Position numbers and translations under genes: made by a program
The notes under the pieces: model-generated
Databases searched by the model: none
What the model saw: only the letters and a program-made list of their open reading frames with translations
Told to the model about the DNA's origin: nothing
Part shown: piece after piece, positions 7,979 through 16,045 of the stretch
Layout of the letters: each line of letters opens with the position of its first letter
Position numbering within the stretch: position 1 is the first letter of the stretch
Source of the DNA: a virus
Strand: one strand, 5' to 3'
Virus record (IMG/VR): IMGVR_UViG_3300042400_001381
Location: 1 to 30,772 of that record
DNA: 30,772 nt

Positions 7979-9139
7979 ATGCCAGACTTAAAACGCGGAT
8001 CAACCGGCTCATCAGTTAAACGACTACAGCAGTATTTGGGAGTAGATCCAGCGACTGGTACGTTTGGGCCAGTTACCGAAGATGCGCTGAAAGCCTGGCA
8101 AACAAAGAATGGTCAAGCTGAAACTGGCATTGCAACTCCACAGATTGTATCAACTCTTGCTCTAGAATTTGCACAAAAGGTTAGCGTGGCAACAGTTGAG
8201 GCTACGGCCGAAGAATTAGGTATTAATTCTACTGCGCCGATTGAAGACTATACTGCGAATTTTAATGCACTCGCAAATAATCAGTTTCAACAATTATCTC
8301 AGCCATTTAGACTTGAGAGTGGAGAGATTTATGATAATGCATTAGCTGCTCAGTCAAATGAAGGTTCCTTTGAATCTGGAATGTATACGTTCGATTCTCT
8401 GCTTGCTAATCTAGCAGCTAGACCTCAAACTGAAGCTTCACAAACTGTATCTACTGTGCAGTCGACAACGACAAATATCAATAATGCACAGACTACTCTA
8501 AATACTGCAAACAATACAACCAATAATTTAAATCAGGCGGTTGACCGATCTAGAGTTGAAACTTCAAAAATGATCGAACAGACTAGCATGAATCAAAATA
8601 ACTCGATCCAAAAAGTCGATAATTTTAATTCGCTATTAACTGGGCCAGAGATACAAAATATTCAAAATAAAACTGAGCAAGCTCAGAATTTAACTACTAC
8701 TTTAACTGGAACAAACACAGTTAATCAAACTCAAACCAATCAAGCGACAACTAACACAAACGAAGCGGCTAGAGTTGAAAACACCCAGTTAATTACAAAG
8801 ACTGAAGCGTCACAGATCATAAATCCACCGAATCCAATAGTCGGAGCAGTTGAAACGATGGGAACTGGTGTTAAAAAGGAAATTCAGAATATGAGTACTG
8901 ATTTAAGTACAAATATTTCGAATATGAAAACTGGCGATAATGTGTCAACTTCACAAGTAACGCAAGTCGATCAAAGCTCAATTTACAATACCGCTGGCGA
9001 AAAAGGCAGCCCTGCTCAAGTTGAGCTAGCTAAAGGCAAAGCTGAAGAGCCTAGTAGCGAACTAAACCTAAATGAAGTGTATTTGTCAGCAATCTATGAA
9101 ACCTTGGTTGCTGGAATTAAAGTTAAAATATCATCATGA
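7979..9139 (+). CDS. Peptidoglycan-binding domain protein, tail or baseplate candidate
   Basis: 386 aa. Residues 1-62 form a peptidoglycan-binding domain of the PG_binding_1 type: LKRGSTGSSVKRLQQYLG, then GTFGPVTEDALKAWQ, matching the family's G-x-x-V-x-x-LQ and FG-x-x-T-x-x-A-x-x-x-[FW]Q pattern. No lytic catalytic domain follows. Residues from about 140 to 290 are rich in Thr, Asn and Gln, probably a long flexible or coiled-coil linker. It has its own late-type promoter and overlaps the next gene by ATGA. It most likely anchors the tail tip or an ejected protein to the cell wall. The domain call is strong, the role is inferred. Confidence 0.85.
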   Translation: MPDLKRGSTGSSVKRLQQYLGVDPATGTFGPVTEDALKAWQTKNGQAETGIATPQIVSTLALEFAQKVSVATVEATAEELGINSTAPIEDYTANFNALANNQFQQLSQPFRLESGEIYDNALAAQSNEGSFESGMYTFDSLLANLAARPQTEASQTVSTVQSTTTNINNAQTTLNTANNTTNNLNQAVDRSRVETSKMIEQTSMNQNNSIQKVDNFNSLLTGPEIQNIQNKTEQAQNLTTTLTGTNTVNQTQTNQATTNTNEAARVENTQLITKTEASQIINPPNPIVGAVETMGTGVKKEIQNMSTDLSTNISNMKTGDNVSTSQVTQVDQSSIYNTAGEKGSPAQVELAKGKAEEPSSELNLNEVYLSAIYETLVAGIKVKISS

Positions 9140-9378
9140 TAGAAAAGTATCTACCACAAGTAAAGGAAATTATTTCCGAATATCATTTAATCAGCAACGA
9201 GCTGGACGGAATAAAGGCTAGAATTGAAACTCTTGAGATCCTGCGCAATAATTCAATGCTGAAGATCGAACAGAATAGAGAAAAGGAAAGGCGTCTAATA
9301 GATAAAATAGAGAAGGAAATTGGCGAGCCAGTTGACTTCAGAAAAATACTGGAACTAATACAAAATGAAAATCATTGA
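9136..9378 (+). CDS. Small coiled-coil protein (80 aa)
   Basis: An almost entirely helical, highly charged protein with a heptad-like pattern from residue 5 to 65 (EIISEYHLISNELDGIKARI and the following segment). It has no recognised family. It is linked by ATGA to the peptidoglycan-binding gene and overlaps the next gene by 14 bases, so all three are probably co-translated. It might be an assembly chaperone or a partner of the anchored coiled-coil protein that follows. Confidence 0.75.
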   Translation: MIEKYLPQVKEIISEYHLISNELDGIKARIETLEILRNNSMLKIEQNREKERRLIDKIEKEIGEPVDFRKILELIQNENH

Positions 9379-10183
9379 GCTCCTTACTGCCAATCTCAAG
9401 TGGGTGATCATTGCGGTACTTGGAATCTTTATCTTAATGGCTCTAAAACAGTGTTCAGATAAAGATACTTTAAAGCAACAACTTGCGATTCTTGCACAAA
9501 AGGAAAAGACTGCACAAAACAACCTAAAGGTTTTACAGGACACCATGGAATACTGGCAAGACGAAGCTGGTAATTTCAAGTCTGAAATCAGCATCTTGAC
9601 TGGCGACAAAGAAACAATTGAAGAAAGCTTATCAAAGTACAAGGATAAGTATGAAGATGTACTTGGCGACAGAGCAAAGGGTCAAGAAATGATTGCTTAT
9701 CTAGAAAATCAAATTAAATTTAAGGATCAAGTTATTTCAGGATTAGGAGCTCCAGGTAGTATCGCTTCACTATCTTCGGACTCATCAATTTCAATCAATA
9801 TTGACAAGCAATTTGGTGATGGTAATTATTACAAAATACTGGGTGAAGTTACGACCAAATTAAGAGATAATAAAATAGAAGACGGTAAAGTTGAAATTAA
9901 TCCAGAGTTTGGGTTAAGTTTAGCTCTTGCAATGTCTAAAGACAAAGAGGGAATTTTCCATATTACATCAAGCACTAAATTTCCAGCACAAGTTCAAATG
10001 TCAGGAATCAACATGATAGAGAGACAATTGAATCAAAAATACAGCAGTTATTTAGGCTTGGGAATCCATGCAGGTTACGGACTATCAATGCAACAGCAGC
10101 CGACGTTCTTTCCATATATCGGAGTCGGTCTTAGTTACACACCATCATGGTTAACACTTAAATTAGGCAAAAAGTACAAATGA
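9365..10183 (+). CDS. Membrane-anchored coiled-coil protein with beta C-terminus
   Basis: 272 aa. Residues 12-28 are a membrane anchor (KWVIIAVLGIFILMALK) followed by QCS. Residues 31-125 form a coiled coil. The last 45 residues are aromatic and glycine rich (YLGLGIHAGYGLS, FFPYIGVGLSYTP) and end WLTLKLGKKYK, resembling beta-hairpins of outer-membrane-type proteins. Proteins with this order (anchor, coiled coil, GVG-rich C-terminus) are common in phages of Bacteroidota and could span the periplasm, as spanins do; this is inference. It shares the anchor-QCS layout with the small protein at 4836. Confidence 0.8.
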   Translation: MKIIELLTANLKWVIIAVLGIFILMALKQCSDKDTLKQQLAILAQKEKTAQNNLKVLQDTMEYWQDEAGNFKSEISILTGDKETIEESLSKYKDKYEDVLGDRAKGQEMIAYLENQIKFKDQVISGLGAPGSIASLSSDSSISINIDKQFGDGNYYKILGEVTTKLRDNKIEDGKVEINPEFGLSLALAMSKDKEGIFHITSSTKFPAQVQMSGINMIERQLNQKYSSYLGLGIHAGYGLSMQQQPTFFPYIGVGLSYTPSWLTLKLGKKYK

Positions 10184-12267
10184 TTTCAACGTACGTTACA
10201 TTATCTGATTATTGTGTGCTAGAATTTATGGCACATCCACTTGGCGATCCGTCGCCAGAGTTGGTTACTTCGACTTTTTATAAGTTGAGTAATACCACTA
10301 TGGACCTAATTCAGATCTATAACGACGATGGAGATTTTGCAACGACTCGCAACGTTAAGGATATTACGGTTGCGCCAATCGGGGGCTCAAGACTAGCTTT
10401 ACTAGATAGCGATATTGCCCCAGAATATCAAGACTATGATCCAGCCCTGTCACAATCACCAATTGATCCAACTTACTCTGCTAATTTAGTATTTGATACC
10501 GTTAGATTTCACTTTGCTGCCGGCTTTAATTTTAGCGAAGTCGGTTCGTTAATCGTTGGTGTAAAACATAAGCTAAATGATCTTAGAAACTTTATCTTTG
10601 CAAATATCGTACTTGATGATATTACAGCCGAGGCAATCCTATCATTTAATGTGCGACCGCTTTATCTAGGTGATGCAATTTATGATAAGTATATTGACAT
10701 TAAGATCCCATCGATAAAATACCTGGATGATAACTTTGATCAATTTGGACCTAACTCGTTTGAGTACTTGGCAACTGATGGCATTGGCTTTATTAAAAAT
10801 GCACCAGTTACAGTCTTTATTCAGGAAGCAAATACTCAATCTCTTTACGGAACAAACAATATTGAATACACAGGTTACTTAGTTACTGAAAATTTTGAAA
10901 CTGCGATTGCTCAAACTAATGAGTTTGATAATCTTGGTGCAGTAATTCAAGAGGCACCAGACGGAGACTATATTGAATATTATGCAACTTGGAATGGAGC
11001 ATTTCCAGAAGACTTAATTTCAATCTTAAATCGTCGAGGCAGCAATCAGAACTGGATTCTAATTCACCAATTACAAGTGTATGAACAAGTCGGCACAGCG
11101 TATTTGCCAGCCGGAAATATCGTAATTTATCAAGAAGATAATTTTGGAGAACCTCTTGCTTATCGACCTATCTTAAAGAACGCAAGCGTTGCAGTTTCAA
11201 TGACGATTGATTACACTCTTAGATTATTCAATAAGGGCACTAGTGAGAATATAATTAGAACTGGGTCAATGACTCTGTTTAATCCAAACAAATACGGCAA
11301 GTCTTTAGCTAAAATTGAATTAGTTGGCGGTCCTCAATCGAATATCGTCTATAATAAAATTCAACAGACAACATTTGATGCGTCTGGAGCATTTAATGTA
11401 GTATTAGGCAATTCGAATTCTCAAATTCAAATCAAAGAGACAAAGGTTGCGGCACCAGTATTCTTCCACAAGTCTAATGTGATGATGAGCTCAAGAAATG
11501 CTCTAATTACCTCAACTGAACTCGGTAATGAAGTTGTATATGGTCAAGGCAAAATGATTTTACCAATTGACCCGACTGATAATTTTATCAGATTTAATAT
11601 CTACAAACAGATTGCAACATCAACTAGCCCAACTCCACTTTCTTTAAATCTAAATTCATCGTTTAAATTAACGTTTGGTAAAAACTCATCTGCTGAATTT
11701 ACTAATATGAAAGATGCAGCCTATGAAAATTTACAGTATGGACAGATTGCGTTTAAAATTAATAAAGCGGAAGCTCTAAAGATCTTAGACTCAAAAGACG
11801 ATCTATTCATAATTACTGTAATTTCAGAAGACGGTACTGAATCTATGCTGTACACTGGCAAATGGAGAGCCTCGACTGACTATCAAACAATTATACAAAA
11901 CGAATTGGCCGAGGCCGCTGCGATGCTTGAAGCTTCACAGAGCGCCGAATTAATAAAATCATTAACTGATAAAGTTAGTTCTCTCGAATCGGAAGTTGAT
12001 AAGTGGAAAAAAGCAGCAGCAGCTAGATCAATTAAGATCGGTACTCAAATCGTTGAGCCAGCTGCTACTATTAATGCAATTAGCTCAATTCCAGTAAGAA
12101 GCGCTGCAACCACATCTGCTTCCACTAATTTAGCAAATCAGACTGCGCAGAATTCAACAGGATCCTCAACTAATACACCAAGATCAGCTATCATAAAAAA
12201 TCAGTTATCTAGCGAATTTGGTGAATTTGGTGGAAACTCATCTAACCCAGGACAGGTTATGTTTTAA
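10180..12267 (+). CDS. Large virion protein candidate (695 aa)
   Basis: It begins in an ATGA overlap with the anchored coiled-coil gene. The bulk (about 1-560) is beta-rich with acidic loops, typical of tail or baseplate proteins. Around 575-622 lies a coiled coil (MLEASQSAELIKSLTDKV), followed by a Ser/Thr/Asn-rich low-complexity tail and a conserved-looking end, FGEFGGNSSNPGQVMF. I do not recognise the family. It is the last gene before two tandem late promoters. A baseplate wedge or tail-associated structural role is the best guess; homology is not shown. Confidence 0.8.
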   Translation: MISTYVTLSDYCVLEFMAHPLGDPSPELVTSTFYKLSNTTMDLIQIYNDDGDFATTRNVKDITVAPIGGSRLALLDSDIAPEYQDYDPALSQSPIDPTYSANLVFDTVRFHFAAGFNFSEVGSLIVGVKHKLNDLRNFIFANIVLDDITAEAILSFNVRPLYLGDAIYDKYIDIKIPSIKYLDDNFDQFGPNSFEYLATDGIGFIKNAPVTVFIQEANTQSLYGTNNIEYTGYLVTENFETAIAQTNEFDNLGAVIQEAPDGDYIEYYATWNGAFPEDLISILNRRGSNQNWILIHQLQVYEQVGTAYLPAGNIVIYQEDNFGEPLAYRPILKNASVAVSMTIDYTLRLFNKGTSENIIRTGSMTLFNPNKYGKSLAKIELVGGPQSNIVYNKIQQTTFDASGAFNVVLGNSNSQIQIKETKVAAPVFFHKSNVMMSSRNALITSTELGNEVVYGQGKMILPIDPTDNFIRFNIYKQIATSTSPTPLSLNLNSSFKLTFGKNSSAEFTNMKDAAYENLQYGQIAFKINKAEALKILDSKDDLFIITVISEDGTESMLYTGKWRASTDYQTIIQNELAEAAAMLEASQSAELIKSLTDKVSSLESEVDKWKKAAAARSIKIGTQIVEPAATINAISSIPVRSAATTSASTNLANQTAQNSTGSSTNTPRSAIIKNQLSSEFGEFGGNSSNPGQVMF

Positions 12268-12285
12268 GATGTATGCAGGTTTGCG

Positions 12286-12294
12286 TATAAATAA
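12286..12294 (+). promoter_or_regulatory. Late promoter, exact TATAAATA
   Basis: TATAAATAA is identical to the T4 late -10 consensus and lies in intergenic DNA. Predicted start is near 12299. It is the upstream one of two boxes 25 bases apart before the 512-aa gene. The bases after the box (ACATAGTCAACTGAC) resemble those after the box at 18244. Confidence 0.75.
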
Positions 12295-12310
12295 ACATAG
12301 TCAACTGACA

Positions 12311-12319
12311 GATAAATAA
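12311..12319 (+). promoter_or_regulatory. Second tandem late-type promoter (GATAAATAA)
   Basis: GATAAATAA lies 25 bases after the first box. Predicted start is near 12324, which leaves a 17-base leader that contains the Shine-Dalgarno sequence of the 512-aa gene. Confidence 0.65.
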
Positions 12320-12327
12320 CAAAAAAA

Positions 12328-12334
12328 AGAAGGA
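12328..12334 (+). promoter_or_regulatory. Strong Shine-Dalgarno sequence (AGAAGGA)
   Basis: AGAAGGA lies six bases before the ATG at 12341. It stands out because almost no other start in the window has a recognisable SD. Together with the two late promoters it suggests especially high expression of this gene. Confidence 0.7.
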
Positions 12335-12340
12335 CTATTA

Positions 12341-13879
12341 ATGAACGGCCTTATCCAAGAACTAGTAAACGAGCTAAACTCTAATGTGAGTGTAAAGGAT
12401 GCAATTACCACTAAAATGGTAGTTGAATCAATTAACAACTCTATTCTATTGGGAGTATCTCCAGCGGAGGTATTCGAAAATGCTCTAAATACATTAACTC
12501 AGCTTTCTGAATCAACTGCTAACGAATCTCTAAAAGAAGTCGTTGCTAAATTCAAGAGCTTAGCTAATACGCCTGCTAAAAAATTAAAGGACATGTCTGG
12601 ATCAGCTGACCTTGCAACAAAGGTTAAAGCCTTGCAAGAAAGTGCTCTAGCGACTGACCCAGTATTCAGACACACTCTAGCTATTTTAGAGAGCGGTCTA
12701 AATACTCAGCCAGAATTCAGAATGATTTCTCACTTTATTTCAGGTCTATCTAAATACGCATATGATCCAGCAGTTTCTGAAGCATTAGCTGATGTATCTT
12801 CTCATCTCGAACAAAACCGTTCTAAGTTTGAGATTATGAATGCTGTTCACGAAATGCGTCAAGCTAGTCCAGTAATTTACAAAGAAGCTTGTTCAATCTT
12901 GGAAGAGTGCCTATTGGAAGGAACGATTACGTCTGATTCATTAAAGATGAAGCTTCGTGGTAAGGTAAACATGCCAATCGTTAACCGTCTAGTTAATACT
13001 CTAAGCATGGTTGAAGCACGTTCAGCTGGCACATTCAACATCGGTATCGGTAATGGAGACGCTCAAGTTAATTCAGTAGTTCTACCGTATTTAGCAATTT
13101 CTGAGAATGAAGTGGTAACAGTAGTTGATAATAGCTTTGTTAAACTATCAACTGAAGAAGCACCAGTTCAAATCGAATCAGAAAAAGTTGAAGCTGAGTA
13201 TCCAGAATTCTTTGAAATGTATGAAGCTCTCAATGCTCTAGGCTTCTCTCACACAGGTAATAACTATACTGCCAAATTAAAGACAATGACTGTCGGATTT
13301 GAGCTACACGAAAATAGTTTACAGTTTACAGTAAACGGTAAATCGATTGAAGATGCAGCTTCTGCAAATGTATCCGAAATCTTTGTAATGGAATCAGTTG
13401 AAACTCGCACAAATATCGCTAAAGTCCTATCTAACCTTGAAAACATTGCACACTTAGATTTTGCAAAAAGATTAATCAATGAAAGACTTGGAAACGACGC
13501 ATACGTATTCACAGTAAACGAATCACTATTCGTATTTGAGAAACTTGGTCAAACTAGAACAATCAAAAAGATGGAAGGTACAACATTTCATAATTATGTA
13601 ATGGAAAACTTCCAGTATGATGTGACTGAATTATACTCAATCCAACTTGAAGAAAGCGCAGAATTTAATAAGAACGTTGATTCAGAAAAAGCTAGAATCG
13701 AAAAGAACATTGAAAAACTTGAAAGTTCTATCAAATCAATTGATGAGGCTTTAGCAACTGCATCAGTTAACGAAGACTATTCTGACAAACTTGGAGAATT
13801 GAAACTAGCTCTAGAAAAGAATGTAAATTCGTTAAAGAGCCAGTATATCACGCTTGATCAGTCTAAAAAAAAGGCCTAA
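12341..13879 (+). CDS. Abundant late protein candidate (512 aa), with -1 frameshift signal at its end
   Basis: No family is recognised. The first 230 residues are helical, with regular Leu/Ala-rich repeats (LATKVKALQESALA, TLAILESGLNTQ). The middle (about 235-420) is mixed, and residues 440-507 form a coiled coil. Two late promoters and the only strong SD in the window precede it, so it should be made in large amounts; a virion or internal head protein is likely. In frame it ends SKKKA-stop on a run of eight A. The heptamer A AAA AAG immediately before the stop lies in the correct frame for -1 slippage into an open 87-codon extension, giving a 598-aa product. Confidence 0.85.
   Translation: MNGLIQELVNELNSNVSVKDAITTKMVVESINNSILLGVSPAEVFENALNTLTQLSESTANESLKEVVAKFKSLANTPAKKLKDMSGSADLATKVKALQESALATDPVFRHTLAILESGLNTQPEFRMISHFISGLSKYAYDPAVSEALADVSSHLEQNRSKFEIMNAVHEMRQASPVIYKEACSILEECLLEGTITSDSLKMKLRGKVNMPIVNRLVNTLSMVEARSAGTFNIGIGNGDAQVNSVVLPYLAISENEVVTVVDNSFVKLSTEEAPVQIESEKVEAEYPEFFEMYEALNALGFSHTGNNYTAKLKTMTVGFELHENSLQFTVNGKSIEDAASANVSEIFVMESVETRTNIAKVLSNLENIAHLDFAKRLINERLGNDAYVFTVNESLFVFEKLGQTRTIKKMEGTTFHNYVMENFQYDVTELYSIQLEESAEFNKNVDSEKARIEKNIEKLESSIKSIDEALATASVNEDYSDKLGELKLALEKNVNSLKSQYITLDQSKKKA
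13867..13873 (+). promoter_or_regulatory. Slippery site A AAA AAG for -1 ribosomal frameshifting
   Basis: In the zero frame the codons are TCT AAA AAA AAG GCC TAA. The heptamer A AAA AAG fits the X XXY YYZ rule and equals the bacterial dnaX-type slippery sequence. The -1 frame is open to 14136. Flanking inverted repeats TGATCAG (13855-13861) and CTGATCA (13897-13903) could fold around it. There is no clear upstream SD-like stimulator and no strong hairpin 5-9 bases downstream. Confidence 0.65.
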
Positions 13880-14136
13880 CTGAATCCGAAGAGCTTCTGA
13901 TCACAACTGGTAAGAAATTTAATGTTGGAACCAGAGTAATTTTAAAGGACGGTAAGCTTGGAAAGATTACAGCAGTTAACCTAGACACATATTTAATATT
14001 ATTTGACGACGGTACTTCTTCTGAGGTACCGTTTTCTTTTGTTAAAAAGTCGGCAGCTGATTTACAGTTTCAACCGAAATTGCAGCATGTTACATTAAAA
14101 GATTCTAGTCCAATTTTAAACCAGAAAGACAAATAA
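13873..14136 (+). CDS. C-terminal extension of the 12341 gene in the -1 frame (87 aa), SH3/KOW-like
   Basis: This stretch would otherwise be the longest gap without a gene in the window. Read in the -1 frame it is open and protein-like: after the slippery run it gives GLTESEELLITTGKKF, then NVGTRVILKDGKLGKITAVN, then DTYLILFDDGTSSEVPFSF, ending NQKDK. It has no ATG and no RBS of its own, so it can only be expressed by frameshifting, or the gene is really continuous and the A-run is one base short in this assembly. The strand pattern with G-x-R-V, G-K-I and DDGT looks like a small SH3/KOW-type barrel. Codon use matches neighbouring genes. Confidence 0.75.
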   Translation, partial: GLTESEELLITTGKKFNVGTRVILKDGKLGKITAVNLDTYLILFDDGTSSEVPFSFVKKSAADLQFQPKLQHVTLKDSSPILNQKDK

Positions 14137-14140
14137 GTAG

Positions 14141-14146
14141 TATAAT
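14141..14146 (+). promoter_or_regulatory. TATAAT-type promoter for the methyltransferase
   Basis: TATAAT lies in the context GTAGTATAATAG, the same twelve bases that precede the UV endonuclease gene at 25320-25331. It is five bases after the frameshift-extension stop. The start near 14153 gives a leader of about 19 bases. No convincing -35 box is seen. Confidence 0.6.
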
Positions 14147-14171
14147 AGCAATAAACTATATTACTTAGATT

Positions 14172-14975
14172 ATGTCAAATGTCCTGTCTTCATATGATGA
14201 AGCCCTAGCTTCTGGAGAATTACGAACTTTTAAGAAGAAAACCAAATATCATGAATATGAATTCGTAGTTCGCTCCGAAGACGAGATCAAATTCAATGTT
14301 TCTCAAAATATCTCGATTAAGCCAACCGGTGGCGAGTATTTTAAACCGCTATTTACTCCGCATTTTGCAGCAGATGGTAACATCCTAACCTTGGACGATC
14401 TTAATCAAGAGGACGTTTGGTTAGATGCCGGTGGTCACATTGGAATCTTTGCAACTAGATTACTGACTCAGTTTCCAAAAGTAAAAAAAGTATATAGTTA
14501 CGAACCTTTTAGAAATAATGTTGATTTTGCTCAGCGTAATATTGAGTTGAATGGAGTAGCTGATCGTTGCGAAATAATCGAAAAAGCACTAGTACATGAC
14601 GATCAGGAATCAGTTGATTTCTTTTTATCACAGGACTCAGGCAAACACTCTGTCCATCCAATCAAAGGTCGAGCAACAACGTCTGTGCCTGCAATCAATA
14701 TTAATGATGCGTTACGTGGAGTAACTGCAATCAAGATGGATATCGAAGGCATGGAGTATGATATGGTCAAAGCAATCACAGATTGGTCCAACATCAGATT
14801 AGCAATAATCGAATATCATTTTCACTATTCATGGTTAACGGGTAAGGATCGCGAAAGCAAATTTGCCGAAATGATGGAAATCTTTCACGCAAATTTTGAT
14901 AAAGTATTTGTAAATAAGAATGCTGCTTCAGGCAAGCATTTTATTACGCACTTTGCCGGCTTTAAAAACATTTAA
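14172..14975 (+). CDS. FkbM-family methyltransferase
   Basis: 267 aa. The SAM-binding motif is LDAGGHIGIFA at residues 84-94, followed by the acidic residue of motif II in VYSYEPFRNN (Glu111) and the FkbM hallmark IKMDIEGMEYDM at 187-198. A later segment, LAIIEYHFHYS, also fits. FkbM enzymes methylate hydroxyl groups, commonly on sugars. It is followed after four bases by a glycosyltransferase-like gene, so the pair probably makes or modifies a glycan. It sits among virion genes but has a TATAAT-type promoter, unlike the flanking late genes. The substrate is unknown. Confidence 0.88.
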   Translation: MSNVLSSYDEALASGELRTFKKKTKYHEYEFVVRSEDEIKFNVSQNISIKPTGGEYFKPLFTPHFAADGNILTLDDLNQEDVWLDAGGHIGIFATRLLTQFPKVKKVYSYEPFRNNVDFAQRNIELNGVADRCEIIEKALVHDDQESVDFFLSQDSGKHSVHPIKGRATTSVPAININDALRGVTAIKMDIEGMEYDMVKAITDWSNIRLAIIEYHFHYSWLTGKDRESKFAEMMEIFHANFDKVFVNKNAASGKHFITHFAGFKNI

Positions 14976-14979
14976 CTCC

Positions 14980-16023
14980 ATGAAGAAGATCCTATATGCA
15001 TACTTTGGTAAACTTGGACTATTTGACGAAGATATTCCAGGCCATTCTTTTTATCAAATTGGGCTATTGGATGCAATTCGTGATATTGAAGGAGATTGTA
15101 AAATAGATTTCTATTCGTATCTACCTACAGCTAATACAACTCTAGTCTTTCCGGACGATGACTTAGGTAGATTAAATATCTCATACTTTAAAGAGCTAGT
15201 CGAAGACTATGATATTCCTTTTCATGAAGTCACGAATCGAATTATTTCAAAAGAGTATGACGTAATCTATTTAAAGGCAAGATTTAGGAATTTATCAACG
15301 TTAGCAAAAGGCCTATTTGATGCACAGGAATTTGAAGATCTTATTCGAATTGCAGCTTCAATTGGAGTACCAGTTTACATATTAGATACTGATCTATCTC
15401 TACCTGCTTCTTTTATGGAATCAACTCGATATCCATTTACAATAAAGGTTCCATCAATCGATATGCCAGGAATCGGTAAGCGTTTTGCTGAAGATTGTTT
15501 ATCAATAAACACCGAAAGAATTCGTAAGAGACCCAAATTACCAACTGTCCTATACTATGGCAATTTGGATTTTAAGAATTACAAAGTCGGCCACTCAAAA
15601 AATCCAATTATCGTTGAGCTATTGAATATGCTGGACGAGTATTCACTATTCGATGGCAGTCAATTTATGGTAACTCATGCCGGCAAGCCAGTATCTGAGG
15701 TTAAAGTCTACAAGCAGATTCCAAGGACTAATCGTCTCAGTATTTGGCATAGTTTTGCTGAAGCTGCTGCGAGTATCAATATTAGTAAAGATCTGTATAT
15801 TGAACGTGGCTTTTTACCGGCAAGAACCTATGAAGCTGCAATGTTTGGCACAGTAACTGTGTCATATTTAGATAAAAATCTGCACCCAGCTATGAGCTTT
15901 ACGAGTGTAGAACAAGCAATTCAGCAACTTGTGTATTTGACTGAAGTATCAGTTGATGACTATCTATCACTATATTCGCATCAGGTTAATCAACTTATCA
16001 ATAAAGGCAGATCTCATGAATAA
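14980..16023 (+). CDS. Glycosyltransferase-like protein (GT-B, CgeB-like C-terminus)
   Basis: The start is set at ATG 14980 (MKKILYAYFGKLG), four bases after the methyltransferase stop; longer in-frame starts would overlap that gene. 347 aa. The N-terminus begins with a Rossmann-like strand. Residues 265-290 read SINISKDLYIERGFLPARTY then EAAMFGT, like the C-terminal donor-binding region of GT-B enzymes of the CgeB / Glyco_trans_1_2 type (N-[IV]-x-K, then R-x-[FY]-E-x-x-x-x-G). It may glycosylate DNA, a virion protein or a host surface glycan. Family membership is moderately supported, substrate not at all. Confidence 0.65.
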   Translation: MKKILYAYFGKLGLFDEDIPGHSFYQIGLLDAIRDIEGDCKIDFYSYLPTANTTLVFPDDDLGRLNISYFKELVEDYDIPFHEVTNRIISKEYDVIYLKARFRNLSTLAKGLFDAQEFEDLIRIAASIGVPVYILDTDLSLPASFMESTRYPFTIKVPSIDMPGIGKRFAEDCLSINTERIRKRPKLPTVLYYGNLDFKNYKVGHSKNPIIVELLNMLDEYSLFDGSQFMVTHAGKPVSEVKVYKQIPRTNRLSIWHSFAEAAASINISKDLYIERGFLPARTYEAAMFGTVTVSYLDKNLHPAMSFTSVEQAIQQLVYLTEVSVDDYLSLYSHQVNQLINKGRSHE

Positions 16024-16027
16024 ATAA
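16019..16027 (+). promoter_or_regulatory. Late-type promoter (AATAAATAA)
   Basis: AATAAATAA overlaps the stop codon of the glycosyltransferase-like gene. Predicted start is near 16032, leaving a 14-base leader with AAAGG about nine bases before the ATG at 16046, a weak SD. Confidence 0.55.
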
Positions 16028-16045
16028 CCAAAAAGGTTTTTATCC

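Noticed and set aside
8440-8800. Thr/Asn/Gln-rich repetitive stretch considered as a DNA repeat array
   Set aside because: The repetition is at the amino acid level with varied codons; no fixed-length DNA repeat or CRISPR spacing is present.
7979-9139. Calling the peptidoglycan-binding protein an endolysin
   Set aside because: It has only the binding domain; no lysozyme, amidase or peptidase catalytic motif follows.
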